Source: CAYSCW01 sp964449165 | GTDB taxonomy: Bacteria; Acidobacteriota; Aminicenantia; Aminicenantales; Aminicenantaceae | Direction of reading: 5' to 3' | Assembly (NCBI GenBank): GCA_964449165.1 | Contig: CAYVAT010000017.1 | Coordinates: 1-62,153, forward strand | Length of the DNA stretch: 62,153 nucleotides | In this document: piece by piece, positions 9,065 through 18,222 of the stretch | Layout: the number at the start of each line of letters is the position of its first letter | Numbering within the stretch: position 1 is the stretch's first letter | Translations under genes and position numbers: made by a program | The notes under the pieces: generated by a model | Seen by the model: the letters and a program-made list of their open reading frames with translations, nothing else | Told to the model about the DNA's origin: nothing | Databases searched by the model: none

Positions 9065-9781
9065 ATGCGAAAAAGGGAAAAGGGATTCTCTCTACTGGAA
9101 AGCCTACTCAGCCTCAGTTTATTCCTGATTATCTTTCTTTCTAGCCTCGAGGTCTTCGGAATCGCCCGCAATGTCTTTTTTAAACTCAATGCAGAAGAGA
9201 AAAAAAGGGAGGGAGTCTCCTTTGCTCTGGACAGAATGAGGCTCGACCTCCTGGATGCTGGACGCGGCCTGGATAAGCCCATTCAACGGAGGCTTCTCGA
9301 GGGGATAAGCAGAGAAAACGAGGTTCTCACCCTCCTTTACAAAGAAGATGAGTTCCGGGCAGATGCCGACCTTTTAGCCGGCCAGGAACGGATTTTTCTG
9401 CAAGGCACTCAAACAGTCAAAAAGCAAAGACAGATATGCATTCAGGACTCCAAAAATGGCGAGGTGAAAACTGTTATCTCTTCGGACAAGGACAGCGTCA
9501 TCCTGACATCTCCCCTGAATTTCTCATATGCACAACAGGAAACTTCCTTGGTTCTCCTGAGAAAAATCACATATTTCCTGGATGAAAAAACACATATACT
9601 CAGAAGAAAAGTCAACGCCAGTCCTGCTCAACCTCTTCTGGAAGATGTTTCCCATTTCTTTTTTACCTACGACGAACCCTCTCACCTCTTAAAATTACAA
9701 ATTACTCTAAAGGAAGAAAAGGAGAAAATGTATGAAATATGTGTGTTTCCAAAAAACATGGCTCTGGCAGAGGCGCAATAA
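9065..9781 (+). CDS. type IV prepilin-like minor pseudopilin (PilW/GspJ-like)
   Basis: About 238 residues. The ATG at 9065, three bases after the previous stop and preceded by AAGG, gives a standard short leader MRKREKG|FSLLESL with the cleavage site before Phe and Glu at +5. A hydrophobic helix follows. The rest is a soluble domain, as in GspJ/PilW proteins. An upstream in-frame extension is possible but would overlap the preceding gene and lengthen the leader unusually. It is the second gene of the pseudopilin set. Confidence 0.8.
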   Translation: MRKREKGFSLLESLLSLSLFLIIFLSSLEVFGIARNVFFKLNAEEKKREGVSFALDRMRLDLLDAGRGLDKPIQRRLLEGISRENEVLTLLYKEDEFRADADLLAGQERIFLQGTQTVKKQRQICIQDSKNGEVKTVISSDKDSVILTSPLNFSYAQQETSLVLLRKITYFLDEKTHILRRKVNASPAQPLLEDVSHFFFTYDEPSHLLKLQITLKEEKEKMYEICVFPKNMALAEAQ

Positions 9782-9782
9782 G

Positions 9783-11321
9783 TTGAGAAAGAAGGGAGTT
9801 GTCTCGATTGTCGCCGTATTCACTCTTTTTGTTTTTACCGTATTGGGTCTGGGCATGCTCTATCTATCCCAAATCTATCTCAAATTCAGCGCTTTTAAAA
9901 AAAATTCCATCCTTCTCGATTATTCAACCGAGAACGGAATCAAACAGGGTTTCCATCAACTCCTCAGCTCGCTCTCACAGGCTTCCTCCCTATCCGTGCT
10001 TACTTACCAGGAGGCTGCCCAACTCAAAGCAGAGGTTCTGAATAACAAGCTGGGAATAATAGAAAGATTCTTAAGGACTGAAATTCCCCTCCACCATTCC
10101 TCAAGCTGGGAAAATCTCAGCTGGAAAAGCGAGACCTCATTCTCTATGAAAAAAATCGAGGAAAAAGAAGACTATGCCCAGCTGACCTATCAGGCATCAA
10201 TCCAATCTGAAGGAAAGATAAAAAATTTCCCACCCCGAAGAAAATCAATTCTTGAATGTGAGATGGAAATTCTGGCGGGAAACATTCCTCTACCCAAGAT
10301 TCCACTCCTTATCGATAAAAAGCTCACTCCCAAACAAAGAGAAGAGTTCAAGGAAAAAAACAACATAGATATCTCAACCCCTGATAACAATGTCATACCT
10401 CCTCAAATCACTTTTGCCGAAGAGGAGCTTCTTCCTGAAGATGCGAACTCTCAATTGATGAAAGCCTTAAAAATAAAAATGTTATCTCCCCAGAATCTCT
10501 CAGACGCAAAGCTTCGAGTCATCCTCGGATTGGAAGAGACCGATGAACCAGTGCCCGTGGGAGTTTACCTGATCAAGGATGATCTTGGCCTGGGAGGCGT
10601 TTTTGTCCAGGGAGATGTGGATGAAATGATCCTGGCCATCGAAGCAGATTTTCAGGTTATCTCGTTTGTGACAGAAAGCGGTCGCTGGCTCCTTAAATTC
10701 AGCCCATCAAAGGGAGAAACGATATTTATAACTCCCTTAGAAAATCATTATTACGATCTCATCCCCCTGGGAATCATCTTCATCGATGGTGAAATTCATT
10801 CTCTCGGTGGAGGCATCATCCATGCTACAGGTGAAATAAATATGGTCAAAGAAGAGGTAATCCCCTCGATCCTTGGAGGAGTCAACCTGACGATCATCTC
10901 TTCAAAAGAAGTCACAATCTCTTCCCATCTCATCCACCAGGGTCTGAAGTGGCAGGAAGGAGTGCCCTATCTCAAGGATTCTCAGTCACAACTGATTATC
11001 TATGCAGCCGGCGAAGATCCCTTGGGAGGAGGCAAAACAGAAGGGGGAATCGTGATCGATGAAAATTCTCCTGATAATCTGAAAATTCAGGCATCCCTCA
11101 CAGCCTCAGGAAAGGGCTTAACAGTGGAAGGCAAGGAGAAAAATGTTCACCTCATGGGCAGCCTTCAGACATCCGATCTCTCCGTTCAGAACAACAACCT
11201 AAAAATCACTTTTAACCAGCGTCTTACAGAAGATGATGACCTTCTCCAAAACGCTCCCAAGACTAGAAAGCCGGTCATCTATCTTGCTTCTTTTAGAGCG
11301 AAAGAGTGGAGAGAACTTTAA
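9783..11321 (+). CDS. PilX-like membrane-anchored pilus assembly protein
   Basis: About 512 residues from a TTG at 9783, one base after the preceding stop; an ATG at 9732 would overlap that gene by 50 bases. The N-terminus has a few basic residues and a single hydrophobic helix (about 7-30), then a large extracytoplasmic domain with Gly-rich beta-strand repeats (about 270-480). The architecture and position between two pseudopilins suggest a PilX/GspK-type component, although the Phe-Glu prepilin signature is absent. No closer assignment is possible from the sequence alone. Confidence 0.65.
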   Translation: MRKKGVVSIVAVFTLFVFTVLGLGMLYLSQIYLKFSAFKKNSILLDYSTENGIKQGFHQLLSSLSQASSLSVLTYQEAAQLKAEVLNNKLGIIERFLRTEIPLHHSSSWENLSWKSETSFSMKKIEEKEDYAQLTYQASIQSEGKIKNFPPRRKSILECEMEILAGNIPLPKIPLLIDKKLTPKQREEFKEKNNIDISTPDNNVIPPQITFAEEELLPEDANSQLMKALKIKMLSPQNLSDAKLRVILGLEETDEPVPVGVYLIKDDLGLGGVFVQGDVDEMILAIEADFQVISFVTESGRWLLKFSPSKGETIFITPLENHYYDLIPLGIIFIDGEIHSLGGGIIHATGEINMVKEEVIPSILGGVNLTIISSKEVTISSHLIHQGLKWQEGVPYLKDSQSQLIIYAAGEDPLGGGKTEGGIVIDENSPDNLKIQASLTASGKGLTVEGKEKNVHLMGSLQTSDLSVQNNNLKITFNQRLTEDDDLLQNAPKTRKPVIYLASFRAKEWREL

Positions 11322-11774
11322 ATGGCGAGAAAAAGCCCTCTCTTTCATCCCTTCAAGAGAGGATTTTCACTCCTGGACGCCTTGATTTCTCTTTTCCTTC
11401 TAGGCATACTCATCGGCCTTCTTTCCCACTCTTTTCTGAATCTCTCGCATAAATACAAACTTCGAAAAGCTGTCTGGGAAATTCACTCCAGCTTAAATTA
11501 CGCCCGCTACAAGGCTCTGTTTGAGGGAGTGAAGGTAAGGATTAAGTTCGACACAGAAAATTATACCATAGAAAAATACAGCGAACCAGAAGAAAAATGG
11601 ATTATCGATCGGAGCTGTCTTCTAGACGGAGTTACTCTTCAGGCAAATAACAGTCCTATCTTTCATCCCAGAGGAACTGTCTCCAATCTGGCATCGATCT
11701 ATATCTCTAACTCCTGGGGAAAGCACAAAATTACTTTGGCCATCTCAGGCAGAATAAAGGTGACTGAAGTCTGA
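11322..11774 (+). CDS. GspH/FimT-like pseudopilin
   Basis: A 150-residue protein starting directly after the preceding stop. The prepilin motif KRG|FSLLDALISL begins near residue 14; Asp replaces the usual Glu at +5. A hydrophobic helix is followed by a FimT-like segment with a conserved helix (SLNYARYKALFEGVKVRI, about 60-77) and a beta-rich end. It is the last gene of the pseudopilin cluster. The Glu-to-Asp change at +5 is conservative but uncommon in this family. Confidence 0.8.
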   Translation: MARKSPLFHPFKRGFSLLDALISLFLLGILIGLLSHSFLNLSHKYKLRKAVWEIHSSLNYARYKALFEGVKVRIKFDTENYTIEKYSEPEEKWIIDRSCLLDGVTLQANNSPIFHPRGTVSNLASIYISNSWGKHKITLAISGRIKVTEV

Positions 11775-11810
11775 TCATCTATATCTTCTCAAAAAAGACT
11801 CTTGTATACA

Positions 11811-12037
11811 TCAAAGGCGCCACAGCTCTTCCTCTTCTAAAACTTCTTCCCCTGAATCGCCCATGGTCCATCTCTCATAAGCTCCCCAGATGCCTTCGGT
11901 TATCCATTCTCCGTCTCCAGAATATCGACCACTCTTTTGATCTCTGCTCCCAGACCTTGCTCATCAGAGACCATCATCAGGTTGGCATCGTTTGTGAGCG
12001 TTCCGGCCCAGTTGAAGTCGAAACCTACTTTCTTCAT
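11811..12037 (-). pseudogene. frameshifted fragment, possibly phospholipase D-like
   Basis: On the minus strand an ATG at 12037 opens 45 codons including FNWAGTLTNDANLMMVSDE and stops at 11900. Shifting frame near position 11903 continues a plausible coding text (ITEGIWGAYERWTMGDSGE, ending WRL) to a stop at 11811. The FNW...TND.NLM pattern recalls the second catalytic region of PLD-superfamily nucleases, but the HKD residues are not visible. It is best read as a broken gene remnant filling the gap between the pseudopilins and the ZIP gene. Confidence 0.35.
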
Positions 12038-12109
12038 TTTATTAAATGGTCTATATTAATATGGCAAAAAAGATTATGCTGCAAATAAAATAAACAGGGC
12101 GTTAGATTC

Positions 12110-12883
12110 ATGCATTGGAATATTGGATTGCCTTTACTACTCACTGCTCTGGCAGGTCTTTCTACTGGCATAGGAAGTGCTATTGCCTATTTTATCAGGA
12201 AGCCGAAAATAGTTTATCTTTCTTTTTCTCTGGGATTTTCAGCCGGTGTGATGATATACATCTCTTTCATGGAACTTCTCCCCAAATCAATCGAAAATGT
12301 TGGGAAATCCTGGAGTGTTACAGCTTTCTTCGCTGGAATCACTTTTATAGGTCTTATTGATATTTTCATTCCCCAAGCAAAGAATCCTCATCACTACAGG
12401 GAGCTACCAGATGTTGATGAAGCAAAAGGAGACGAGGGTCTTATGAGAACGGGATTGTTCACTGCTCTGGCCATCGGGATTCATAATTTCCCAGAAGGAC
12501 TGGGCATATTTGCGACAGCTCTAAGCGATGTCAAGCTGGGCGTGATTATTGCCATAGCCATTGCCATACATAACATACCGGAGGGCATTGCGGTCTCTAT
12601 ACCCATATTTTATGCTACGGGAAATAGAAGAAGAGCCTTCATTTATTCTTTCTTATCCGGTGTTTCAGAACCAGTAGGAGCTATTATCGGCTTCTTGATA
12701 TTAATGCCGTTTTTATCTGAAGTCTTTATTGCCTCCCTTCTAGCATCCGTAGCTGGTATCATGGTCTACATATCGGTAGATGAAATTCTTCCCACAGCTC
12801 ATCGTTCAGGCCATGGCCATTCTGTGATTCTGGGAATTATCTTAGGGATGCTCATCATGGCTGTGAGCCTTCTGATGATTTGA
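12110..12883 (+). CDS. zupT: ZIP family divalent metal transporter (ZupT-like)
   Basis: A 257-residue inner-membrane protein with about eight helices. The two metal-binding signatures of ZIP proteins are present: HNFPEGLGIF (helix 4, about 124) and HNIPEGIAVS (helix 5, about 153). A third conserved region, SGVSEPVGAIIG, is near 184. The family imports zinc, iron or manganese. It sits alone before a radical SAM gene that it overlaps only through a dispensable upstream start. Confidence 0.9.
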   Translation: MHWNIGLPLLLTALAGLSTGIGSAIAYFIRKPKIVYLSFSLGFSAGVMIYISFMELLPKSIENVGKSWSVTAFFAGITFIGLIDIFIPQAKNPHHYRELPDVDEAKGDEGLMRTGLFTALAIGIHNFPEGLGIFATALSDVKLGVIIAIAIAIHNIPEGIAVSIPIFYATGNRRRAFIYSFLSGVSEPVGAIIGFLILMPFLSEVFIASLLASVAGIMVYISVDEILPTAHRSGHGHSVILGIILGMLIMAVSLLMI

Positions 12884-12996
12884 TTTCTATGGTTAGATTA
12901 CAAAGCAAAGAAATAAAAAGCTGCGAATTTTTTAGCGAAAATCAAGAAAAAATAAGATATGAAAAACCATTTTTTCCTCGGCGAAGAAACACAGTC

Positions 12997-13959
12997 ATGA
13001 AAAATGAAGTTGAAATGATAGCATTTGGTCCGGTACCCTCCAGACGGCTAGGACACAGTCTAGGAATAAACAATATTCCCCCAAAAATCTGTACGTATTC
13101 CTGTGTTTACTGTCAAATCGGAAGAACCTTGAACATGCAGGCTGAACGGAAGGCATTCTATAAGCCAGAAGAAATCCTTCGGATCGTAGACAAGAAAGTC
13201 AAAGAATCCAAAGAGAGAAGCGAGCCTGTTGACTATCTCACCTTTGTTCCTGACGGTGAGCCCACTTTGGATATCAACATTGGCAGAGAAATTGAACTTC
13301 TCAAAACCCTGGGTATAAAAATTGCGGTTATCACAAATTCTTCACTTTTGTGGGACAAGGATGTCAAGAAAGACTTATATAAGTCAGACTGGGTTTCTGT
13401 GAAAATAGATGCTTTAAGCCAGGATATTTGGAGAAGAATTAACAGACCACATGGATCTTTGAGGCTTGATAAAATATTAGATGGGATTACAGAATTTGCC
13501 CGAAGATTTAAGGGAGAACTGACAACAGAAACCATGCTTGTTCAAGCTATCAATGATAATACAGAACAAATGGAGAAAATTTCTGACTTTATTGCTAGGA
13601 TAAAACCAAACAAAAGCTATATTGCTATTCCCACAAGACCTCCGGCAGAGAAATGGGTCAAGCCCCCAGATGAACATATTGTTAATATTGCATTTCAGAT
13701 CTTCCGAGAGAAATCAATTCCTACAGAATATCTAATCGGATATGAAGGAGAAGCTTTTGCTTTTACAGGAAATGCGGAGGAGGATTTGTTAAGTATTACA
13801 GCAGTACATCCCATGAGAGAAGATCAGGTGAAAACGCTTTTAAACAAAGCTGAAAGAGACTGGGCAGTAATTGAAAAACTCGTTAATGAAGATAAACTGG
13901 TTGAAGTTAATTACAAAGATAAGAAATTTTACACAAGAAAATTGCCCCATTCAGGATGA
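12997..13959 (+). CDS. radical SAM protein
   Basis: About 320 residues from the ATG at 12997. The cluster-binding motif C32-x3-C36-x2-C39 (CTYSCVYC) is near the N-terminus after FGPVPSRRLGHSLG, a signature of a conserved radical SAM subgroup. Near residue 85 FVPDGEPTLD, the GEPT-type SAM contact, follows. A start at 12880 would add 39 residues that match nothing and overlap the ZIP gene. The C-terminal 70 residues look like a small winged-helix or appended domain. The substrate is unknown; the subgroup often lies near metal-cluster genes. Confidence 0.85.
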   Translation: MKNEVEMIAFGPVPSRRLGHSLGINNIPPKICTYSCVYCQIGRTLNMQAERKAFYKPEEILRIVDKKVKESKERSEPVDYLTFVPDGEPTLDINIGREIELLKTLGIKIAVITNSSLLWDKDVKKDLYKSDWVSVKIDALSQDIWRRINRPHGSLRLDKILDGITEFARRFKGELTTETMLVQAINDNTEQMEKISDFIARIKPNKSYIAIPTRPPAEKWVKPPDEHIVNIAFQIFREKSIPTEYLIGYEGEAFAFTGNAEEDLLSITAVHPMREDQVKTLLNKAERDWAVIEKLVNEDKLVEVNYKDKKFYTRKLPHSG

Positions 13960-14172
13960 AACAATACAAGGAAATTAAATTTATAAAGCATCAGTAGCTG
14001 AAGGAAAGGCTCTTGAGATTGTAGAAAAGTAGGTTCATTAATAAATCTTTATAACTGTGTTTGGTTCTTTTATTTTTCCCTTTCTCCACCTGAGCTAGGG
14101 CAGGCTCTACGAGGCCACCTGCGGGAGGGGAAAGAATTGCTGAATCAAGACTGACAGGTATCTTTTCTTTCA

Positions 14173-14271
14173 TCACATTCCCCAACCAGAAATTTCGGTT
14201 TGAGCAATGCCAAAATTTTCCATAGCGCTTTTATCCAGGTTTCTCATCTCCGCCACAGTGCTTATTTTCAT
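14173..14271 (-). pseudogene. N-terminal relic of NAD(P)HX epimerase (NnrE/YjeF-N)
   Basis: On the minus strand an ATG at 14271 encodes about 32 residues starting MKISTVAEMRNLDKSAMENF and then stops. This matches the N-terminal start of NnrE (pattern VEEMRELDRRAIEEYGI). The expected LMENAG segment and the rest of the enzyme are absent, so this is a truncated remnant. The gene-free stretch 13960-14580 otherwise holds only AT-rich sequence and a short open piece at 14000-14031 that matches nothing I recognise. Confidence 0.55.
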
Positions 14272-14580
14272 TTCTCACTCCTTTTTGACATTTGACATTT
14301 CAAGGTATATTAGAAGACAACCGATCGCCAAGAAAAAGTCAATTTTATCTAGAATAAGCCTTTACTCCATTTAGAAATCAGGGATATGCGCCGATTTTCT
14401 GAAATCGGTAACGTTCTCCTGATTTCTGTTTCTACATTCTGCCTCTGTTTGATAAATAATTCTCTCTCATATAAAATGAGATATATTGTGTTTGAATAAA
14501 TCCTTCTTCTGGAGTATTTCCAACCGATAATCCCGACTAATTATTTCAAATGATAAATATGTTGGCTGTTCAAGCTAACA

Positions 14581-15525
14581 ATGAAGAAGAGCATGAAAAT
14601 TAAAATACTAGGGTCAGAGTCTTTGGGTGTTCGCGGGTTATCTTGTCTTGTGGAAATTCACGACCGCAAAATAGTCATAGATCCCGGATTGGCCTTGGGC
14701 TATCAACGCTATAAACTACTCCCTCACCCTTTTCAAGTCGCTGTGGGAAAGAAAGTGCGTCGGGAAATTGTGAAGGCCTTGAAGGGCTGCACAGATATAA
14801 TTATCAGCCACTTCCATGGTGACCATATCCCCCTGGCAGATGCCAATCCCTATCAGCTTTCAGCCCGAAAGGTCTCTCCACTTTTCCAGAAGCCTCAGTT
14901 GTGGTGCAAGAGTCCAAATGATGTTTCGCCGGCAATGGCCAAACGCTACATGTATCTATCCAATGTCTTGGGCCGGACCATAACAGGCTCAGAAGGTCAC
15001 ACGGATGGTCTCCTCAGCTTCTCCCCATCCATGCCACACGGAGAGGCTAACACCCATCTGGGTGCGGTGATGATGACGCGGATAGAGGATACAAAGGAAG
15101 TTTTCGTACACGCCTCGGATATTCAGCTCATAAGCGAAGAGTCCGTGACGCAAATACTAGCCTGGAAGCCCGATACTGTTCTAGCTTCGGGACCGCCTTT
15201 ATACCTCCGGCGTCTCTCCTCAAAGGTACGGAAAAAAGTTCATGAAAATGCTCTGCTTTTAGCCCGAGAAATTCCCACTTTAATTCTTGATCATCACCTG
15301 TTAAGGAGTGAGGAGGGATATCGCTTTCTAGAAGACCTCTCAGCCTCGGCCGGACACAAAATCTTTTGTGCTGCTGATTTCATGGGACGCAGCCGCCTCC
15401 CACTTGAGGCCTGGAGGCAGCGTCTCTACCAAGAGATGCCAGTGCCTGAAGGCTGGCATAAAGCCTATGCCTTGGGCAAGGTGGACATAGATCAGTATAG
15501 AAGCTGGAGAGGTTGGAATGTTTAG
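14581..15525 (+). CDS. MBL-fold metallo-hydrolase, UPF0282 family
   Basis: A 314-residue protein of the UPF0282 family, best known from archaea. The N-terminus has ILGSESLGVRGLSCLVEI and IDPGLALG. The metal-binding motif HFHGDH is near residue 79, with further conserved histidines at about 140-160 (GHTDG, PHGE) and a C-terminal LDHHLLR near 236. No enzymatic activity has been assigned to the family as far as I know. It starts a run of hydrolase and DUF genes that ends at 16673. The archaeal affinity suggests ancient transfer. Confidence 0.85.
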   Translation: MKKSMKIKILGSESLGVRGLSCLVEIHDRKIVIDPGLALGYQRYKLLPHPFQVAVGKKVRREIVKALKGCTDIIISHFHGDHIPLADANPYQLSARKVSPLFQKPQLWCKSPNDVSPAMAKRYMYLSNVLGRTITGSEGHTDGLLSFSPSMPHGEANTHLGAVMMTRIEDTKEVFVHASDIQLISEESVTQILAWKPDTVLASGPPLYLRRLSSKVRKKVHENALLLAREIPTLILDHHLLRSEEGYRFLEDLSASAGHKIFCAADFMGRSRLPLEAWRQRLYQEMPVPEGWHKAYALGKVDIDQYRSWRGWNV

Positions 15526-15574
15526 TATATCCTCTTTTTTTTACTGAAATTCAGAACAGCTAAGGAGAAAAGAA

Positions 15575-16210
15575 ATGAAAATCACCATTCTCTACGACAA
15601 CGAATCACAAATAGAAAACCTTAGACCAGACTGGGGATTTTCTTGTCTTGTGGAAATTGAGGATTCCCCTAAAATCCTTTTTGATACTGGAGCAAATGGA
15701 TCAATCCTTCTCCAAAACATGAAGAAACTAAACATAGATCCAAAATCCATCGACAAAATATTTATCTCCCATGACCACTGGGACCATGTGGGCGGGCTAT
15801 CAGACTTCCTGAAAGTGAACAAGAACACAAATGTCTATGTTCCTGGCTCTTCAAAATTTCCAAAGATTAATGTCATTTCTGTCACAAAACCTACTAAGAT
15901 TCAAGACAATGTTTTTTCCACTGGCGAGCTTCAAGGCATAGAACAATCTCTAACTGTTAAGACAAAGAAGGGAACAGCAGTCATTGTGGGATGCTCCCAT
16001 CCTGGAGTGAGAAGCATCCTCAATGCAGCATCCCAATTTGGAAGAATTTATGCTCTCATCGGGGGAATGCATGGATTCCGTGAATTTGATTTAATTAAAG
16101 ATTTAGAAATGATTTGCCCCTGCCACTGCACCCAACACAAATCTGAAATCAAGAAGCTCTACCCTGACAAATCTGTTGATGGCGGAGTTGGAAAAGTTAT
16201 TGAAGTCTAA
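15575..16210 (+). CDS. MBL-fold metallo-hydrolase (dihydropterin/RFAP-synthase-like group)
   Basis: A 211-residue compact metallo-beta-lactamase-fold protein. LFDTGANG (about 36-43) and the complete metal site HDHWDHVGG (about 66) are seen, followed by VGCSHPGV (about 139), GGMHGF (about 163) and a C-terminal HC-x-GGVGK-type end. The order fits the COG1237 group annotated as 7,8-dihydropterin-methyltransferase-like hydrolases. AAGGAG lies before the ATG. Homologous proteins recur in this window at 21574-22383 (exported) and as a relic at 36780-36900. Confidence 0.85.
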   Translation: MKITILYDNESQIENLRPDWGFSCLVEIEDSPKILFDTGANGSILLQNMKKLNIDPKSIDKIFISHDHWDHVGGLSDFLKVNKNTNVYVPGSSKFPKINVISVTKPTKIQDNVFSTGELQGIEQSLTVKTKKGTAVIVGCSHPGVRSILNAASQFGRIYALIGGMHGFREFDLIKDLEMICPCHCTQHKSEIKKLYPDKSVDGGVGKVIEV

Positions 16211-16229
16211 AAACGTCTAGATTACGTCC

Positions 16230-16673
16230 ATGAAACTCATAAGCGCATGCCTTTTGGGAGTAAAATGCAGATGGAACAGAAAGGACAATAGAAATGATAA
16301 TGCTTTGGAACTTTTCCAAAGAGAAACTCTCGTTCCCGTTTGTCCCGAACAACTGGGAGGTCTTTCCACTCCCCGCCCGCGCCAGGAAATTCAGGGAGGA
16401 ACTGGAAGAGATGTATTGGAAAAGGGAGCGAAAGTAATTAACGAAGAAGGAAATAACGTTACAGAGCAGTTTGTAAAAGGTGCAGAAGAAACTCTAAAAA
16501 TTGCCAATCTCTATCAGGTCAAAGAATTTATCGGAAAATCCAATTCTCCGTCATGCAGTTGCTCAAAAATCTTCGATGGAACATTTTCTGGAGAATTAAT
16601 GAATGGCCGGGGAGTCACAGCCGAATATCTAATGAGAAATGGAATAAAACTCATACCAGAAGAAGATCTTTAG
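16230..16673 (+). CDS. DUF523 family protein
   Basis: A 147-residue DUF523 protein: SACLLGVKCRW at the start, PVCPEQLGGLSTPR near 36, and KSNSPSCSC near 103, all family signatures. The paired cysteines suggest a metal or cluster site, but the function of the family is not established. The gene follows the MBL gene by 19 bases and likely shares its transcript. The next 430 bases (16674-17103) hold no gene: they are very AT-rich and carry the promoter region and Fur box of the following operon. Confidence 0.85.
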   Translation: MKLISACLLGVKCRWNRKDNRNDNALELFQRETLVPVCPEQLGGLSTPRPRQEIQGGTGRDVLEKGAKVINEEGNNVTEQFVKGAEETLKIANLYQVKEFIGKSNSPSCSCSKIFDGTFSGELMNGRGVTAEYLMRNGIKLIPEEDL

Positions 16674-17073
16674 CAGATTATCAGGAGATCAATCGAAAGA
16701 GAAGGGAGCAAGAACGGGTAAAAGCCAATAGAATCAATTTTCTCAATCATTTTATGGTTTTTGATTGGCATTTCTCCTGGAAAAAAAGTCTTGATTATAG
16801 CTTAATCCAGTTCTCTAAGGTAAACCTATGGTGGAATAAAATGGCTACAATACAATATACACGTATGATTACCGGATACATAATAATCGACTTTTAGAAA
16901 AGACAAATTATCTCTTAATCTAATTTGAGTGTTACCTCTCTATTTTCTCTAATTTTCTAGAAGAGGCTTGCGACAGAGAAAAAATTTACAGTCAAAAGTA
17001 TAAACAAACAAACTTTTAGATATAAAATAAAAATTTTTCTTGACTAAAATAGATATTAATTTTATTATATTAA

Positions 17074-17088
17074 TGAAAATGATTTTCA
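17074..17088 (+). promoter_or_regulatory. Fur-type operator (7-1-7 palindrome)
   Basis: TGAAAATGATTTTCA is a perfect 7-1-7 inverted repeat and agrees with the Fur/PerR family consensus TGATAATNATTATCA at 13 of 15 positions. It lies 36 bases before the Fur-family start and within an AT-rich promoter region. Autoregulation of the regulator, and possibly of the long array downstream, is the natural reading. Confidence 0.75.
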
Positions 17089-17124
17089 TTTTCAATTTAG
17101 CTTTTGTTATCAATAAGGTGCATA

Positions 17125-17571
17125 ATGTCTGACGGTAATAAATGGAGGCATCGTTTCCAGCGATATGACCCTCGCTGGACTTTATCGAGGAAAGCAATCC
17201 TGGATCTTTTGAGCAAAACATCAAAACATATGAGTGCAAAAGAGATTTATGCCTATCTCCTAGAGAAATATCCGGGAATGGGACTTAGCACAATCTACCG
17301 CACTCTGGACCTTTTGTCTCGGATTGGTCTTATTAATAAGCTAGATATAGGCGGTGGTCAGAGCCGCTATGAGTACAGGTCAGATGAAAAAAAGGATCAT
17401 CACCATCACTTTATCTGCAAAAAATGTGGAAAAATCGTCGATTACAGCGATTTCATAGATGAAGAACTGGATTTAGTCAAAAGGGCAGAAAAGAATTTAG
17501 CACGAAAATATCATTTCATCGTTCATGATCACAATATTGAATTCTATGGATTGTGTGAAGATTGCCAATAA
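17125..17571 (+). CDS. Fur family metal-responsive regulator
   Basis: A 148-residue Fur-superfamily repressor from the ATG at 17125 (AAGG 9 bases upstream; a TTG at 17104 is less likely). A winged helix (about 15-85, GLSTIYRTLDLL recognition helix) is followed by the His cluster DHHHHFICKKCG and the two CxxC zinc motifs (CKKC near 95, CEDC at the end). The sequence cannot tell iron, zinc or peroxide sensing apart. It is the first gene of the DUF5320/NifX/Mrp array and lies directly after its own box. Confidence 0.9.
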   Translation: MSDGNKWRHRFQRYDPRWTLSRKAILDLLSKTSKHMSAKEIYAYLLEKYPGMGLSTIYRTLDLLSRIGLINKLDIGGGQSRYEYRSDEKKDHHHHFICKKCGKIVDYSDFIDEELDLVKRAEKNLARKYHFIVHDHNIEFYGLCEDCQ

Positions 17572-17601
17572 ATAATCAAATTTTAAAAGGAGGTGAACAA
17601 A

Positions 17602-17958
17602 ATGCCATGGGGTGATAGAACAGGACCATGGGGACTCGGTCCCATGACCGGACGCGCCATGGGTTATTGTGCCGGATATCCTGTTCCGGGATTTATGAAT
17701 CCTGGTCCATGGTTTGGATCCGGTCGTGGATTCGGTTTTGGAAGAGGACTTGGTTTTGGAAGGGGCCGCGGATGGCGACGAGGCGGATTCCTTCCCTTCC
17801 CGGGTTATACTTATCCGGGGATGAGTCCTTTTGGTTATTCCTCCATGTATGGTTATGGGTATCCGTTCCCGTATGGGTACAATTATCCTTATGGAATGGG
17901 TTATCCGCCGCAGTACCCTTCGCCGGAAGCTTCCCGAAGTAGCCAACAGAAAAAATAA
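17602..17958 (+). CDS. DUF5320 family Gly/Tyr/Arg-rich small protein
   Basis: About 118 residues from the ATG at 17602, with AAAGGAGG 9 bases before it. The N-terminus MPWGDRTGPWGLGPMTGRA is the DUF5320 signature. It is followed by a Gly-Phe-Arg-Gly tract (about 40-62) and a Pro/Tyr/Met-rich low-complexity tail. Unlike the next two genes it lacks the C-terminal coiled coil. DUF5320 genes regularly neighbour NifX-like and Mrp genes in anaerobes; their role is unknown. Confidence 0.85.
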   Translation: MPWGDRTGPWGLGPMTGRAMGYCAGYPVPGFMNPGPWFGSGRGFGFGRGLGFGRGRGWRRGGFLPFPGYTYPGMSPFGYSSMYGYGYPFPYGYNYPYGMGYPPQYPSPEASRSSQQKK

Positions 17959-17991
17959 AATTGTTGATTTTTTTAAAAGGAGGTAAAGAAA

Positions 17992-18222
17992 ATGCCTTTT
18001 AGAATGGGACCAACAGGGTGGTACGCGTGGCCTTACATGGCTCATTGGATGACACACCTGGATCCGTATGGGTATTTTCCCTATTATCCCTCTCCCTGGT
18101 TTTTCACAAAGGAAGAGGAGAGAACTTATCTTGAAGGCCAAGCGAATATTCTGGAAGACCAGCTCGCTCAGGTCAAAAAGAGACTTGAAGAGCTGAAAAA
18201 GAAAGAGAAGGAGGCCAAATGA
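17992..18222 (+). CDS. DUF5320-like small protein with C-terminal coiled coil
   Basis: A 76-residue protein. An aromatic-rich N-terminal half (Trp/Tyr/Pro) is followed by a predicted coiled coil from about residue 40 (FTKEEERTYLEGQ..., ending in alternating Lys/Glu). A strong AAAAGGAGG precedes the ATG. Its stop overlaps the next start (ATGA). The coiled-coil heptads resemble those ending the next two proteins, so the three could bind one another. Confidence 0.8.
   Translation: MPFRMGPTGWYAWPYMAHWMTHLDPYGYFPYYPSPWFFTKEEERTYLEGQANILEDQLAQVKKRLEELKKKEKEAK

Noticed and set aside
16553..16897. 114-codon frame after DUF523
   Set aside because: Overlaps DUF523 in another frame and continues into AT-rich noncoding DNA; no family features.
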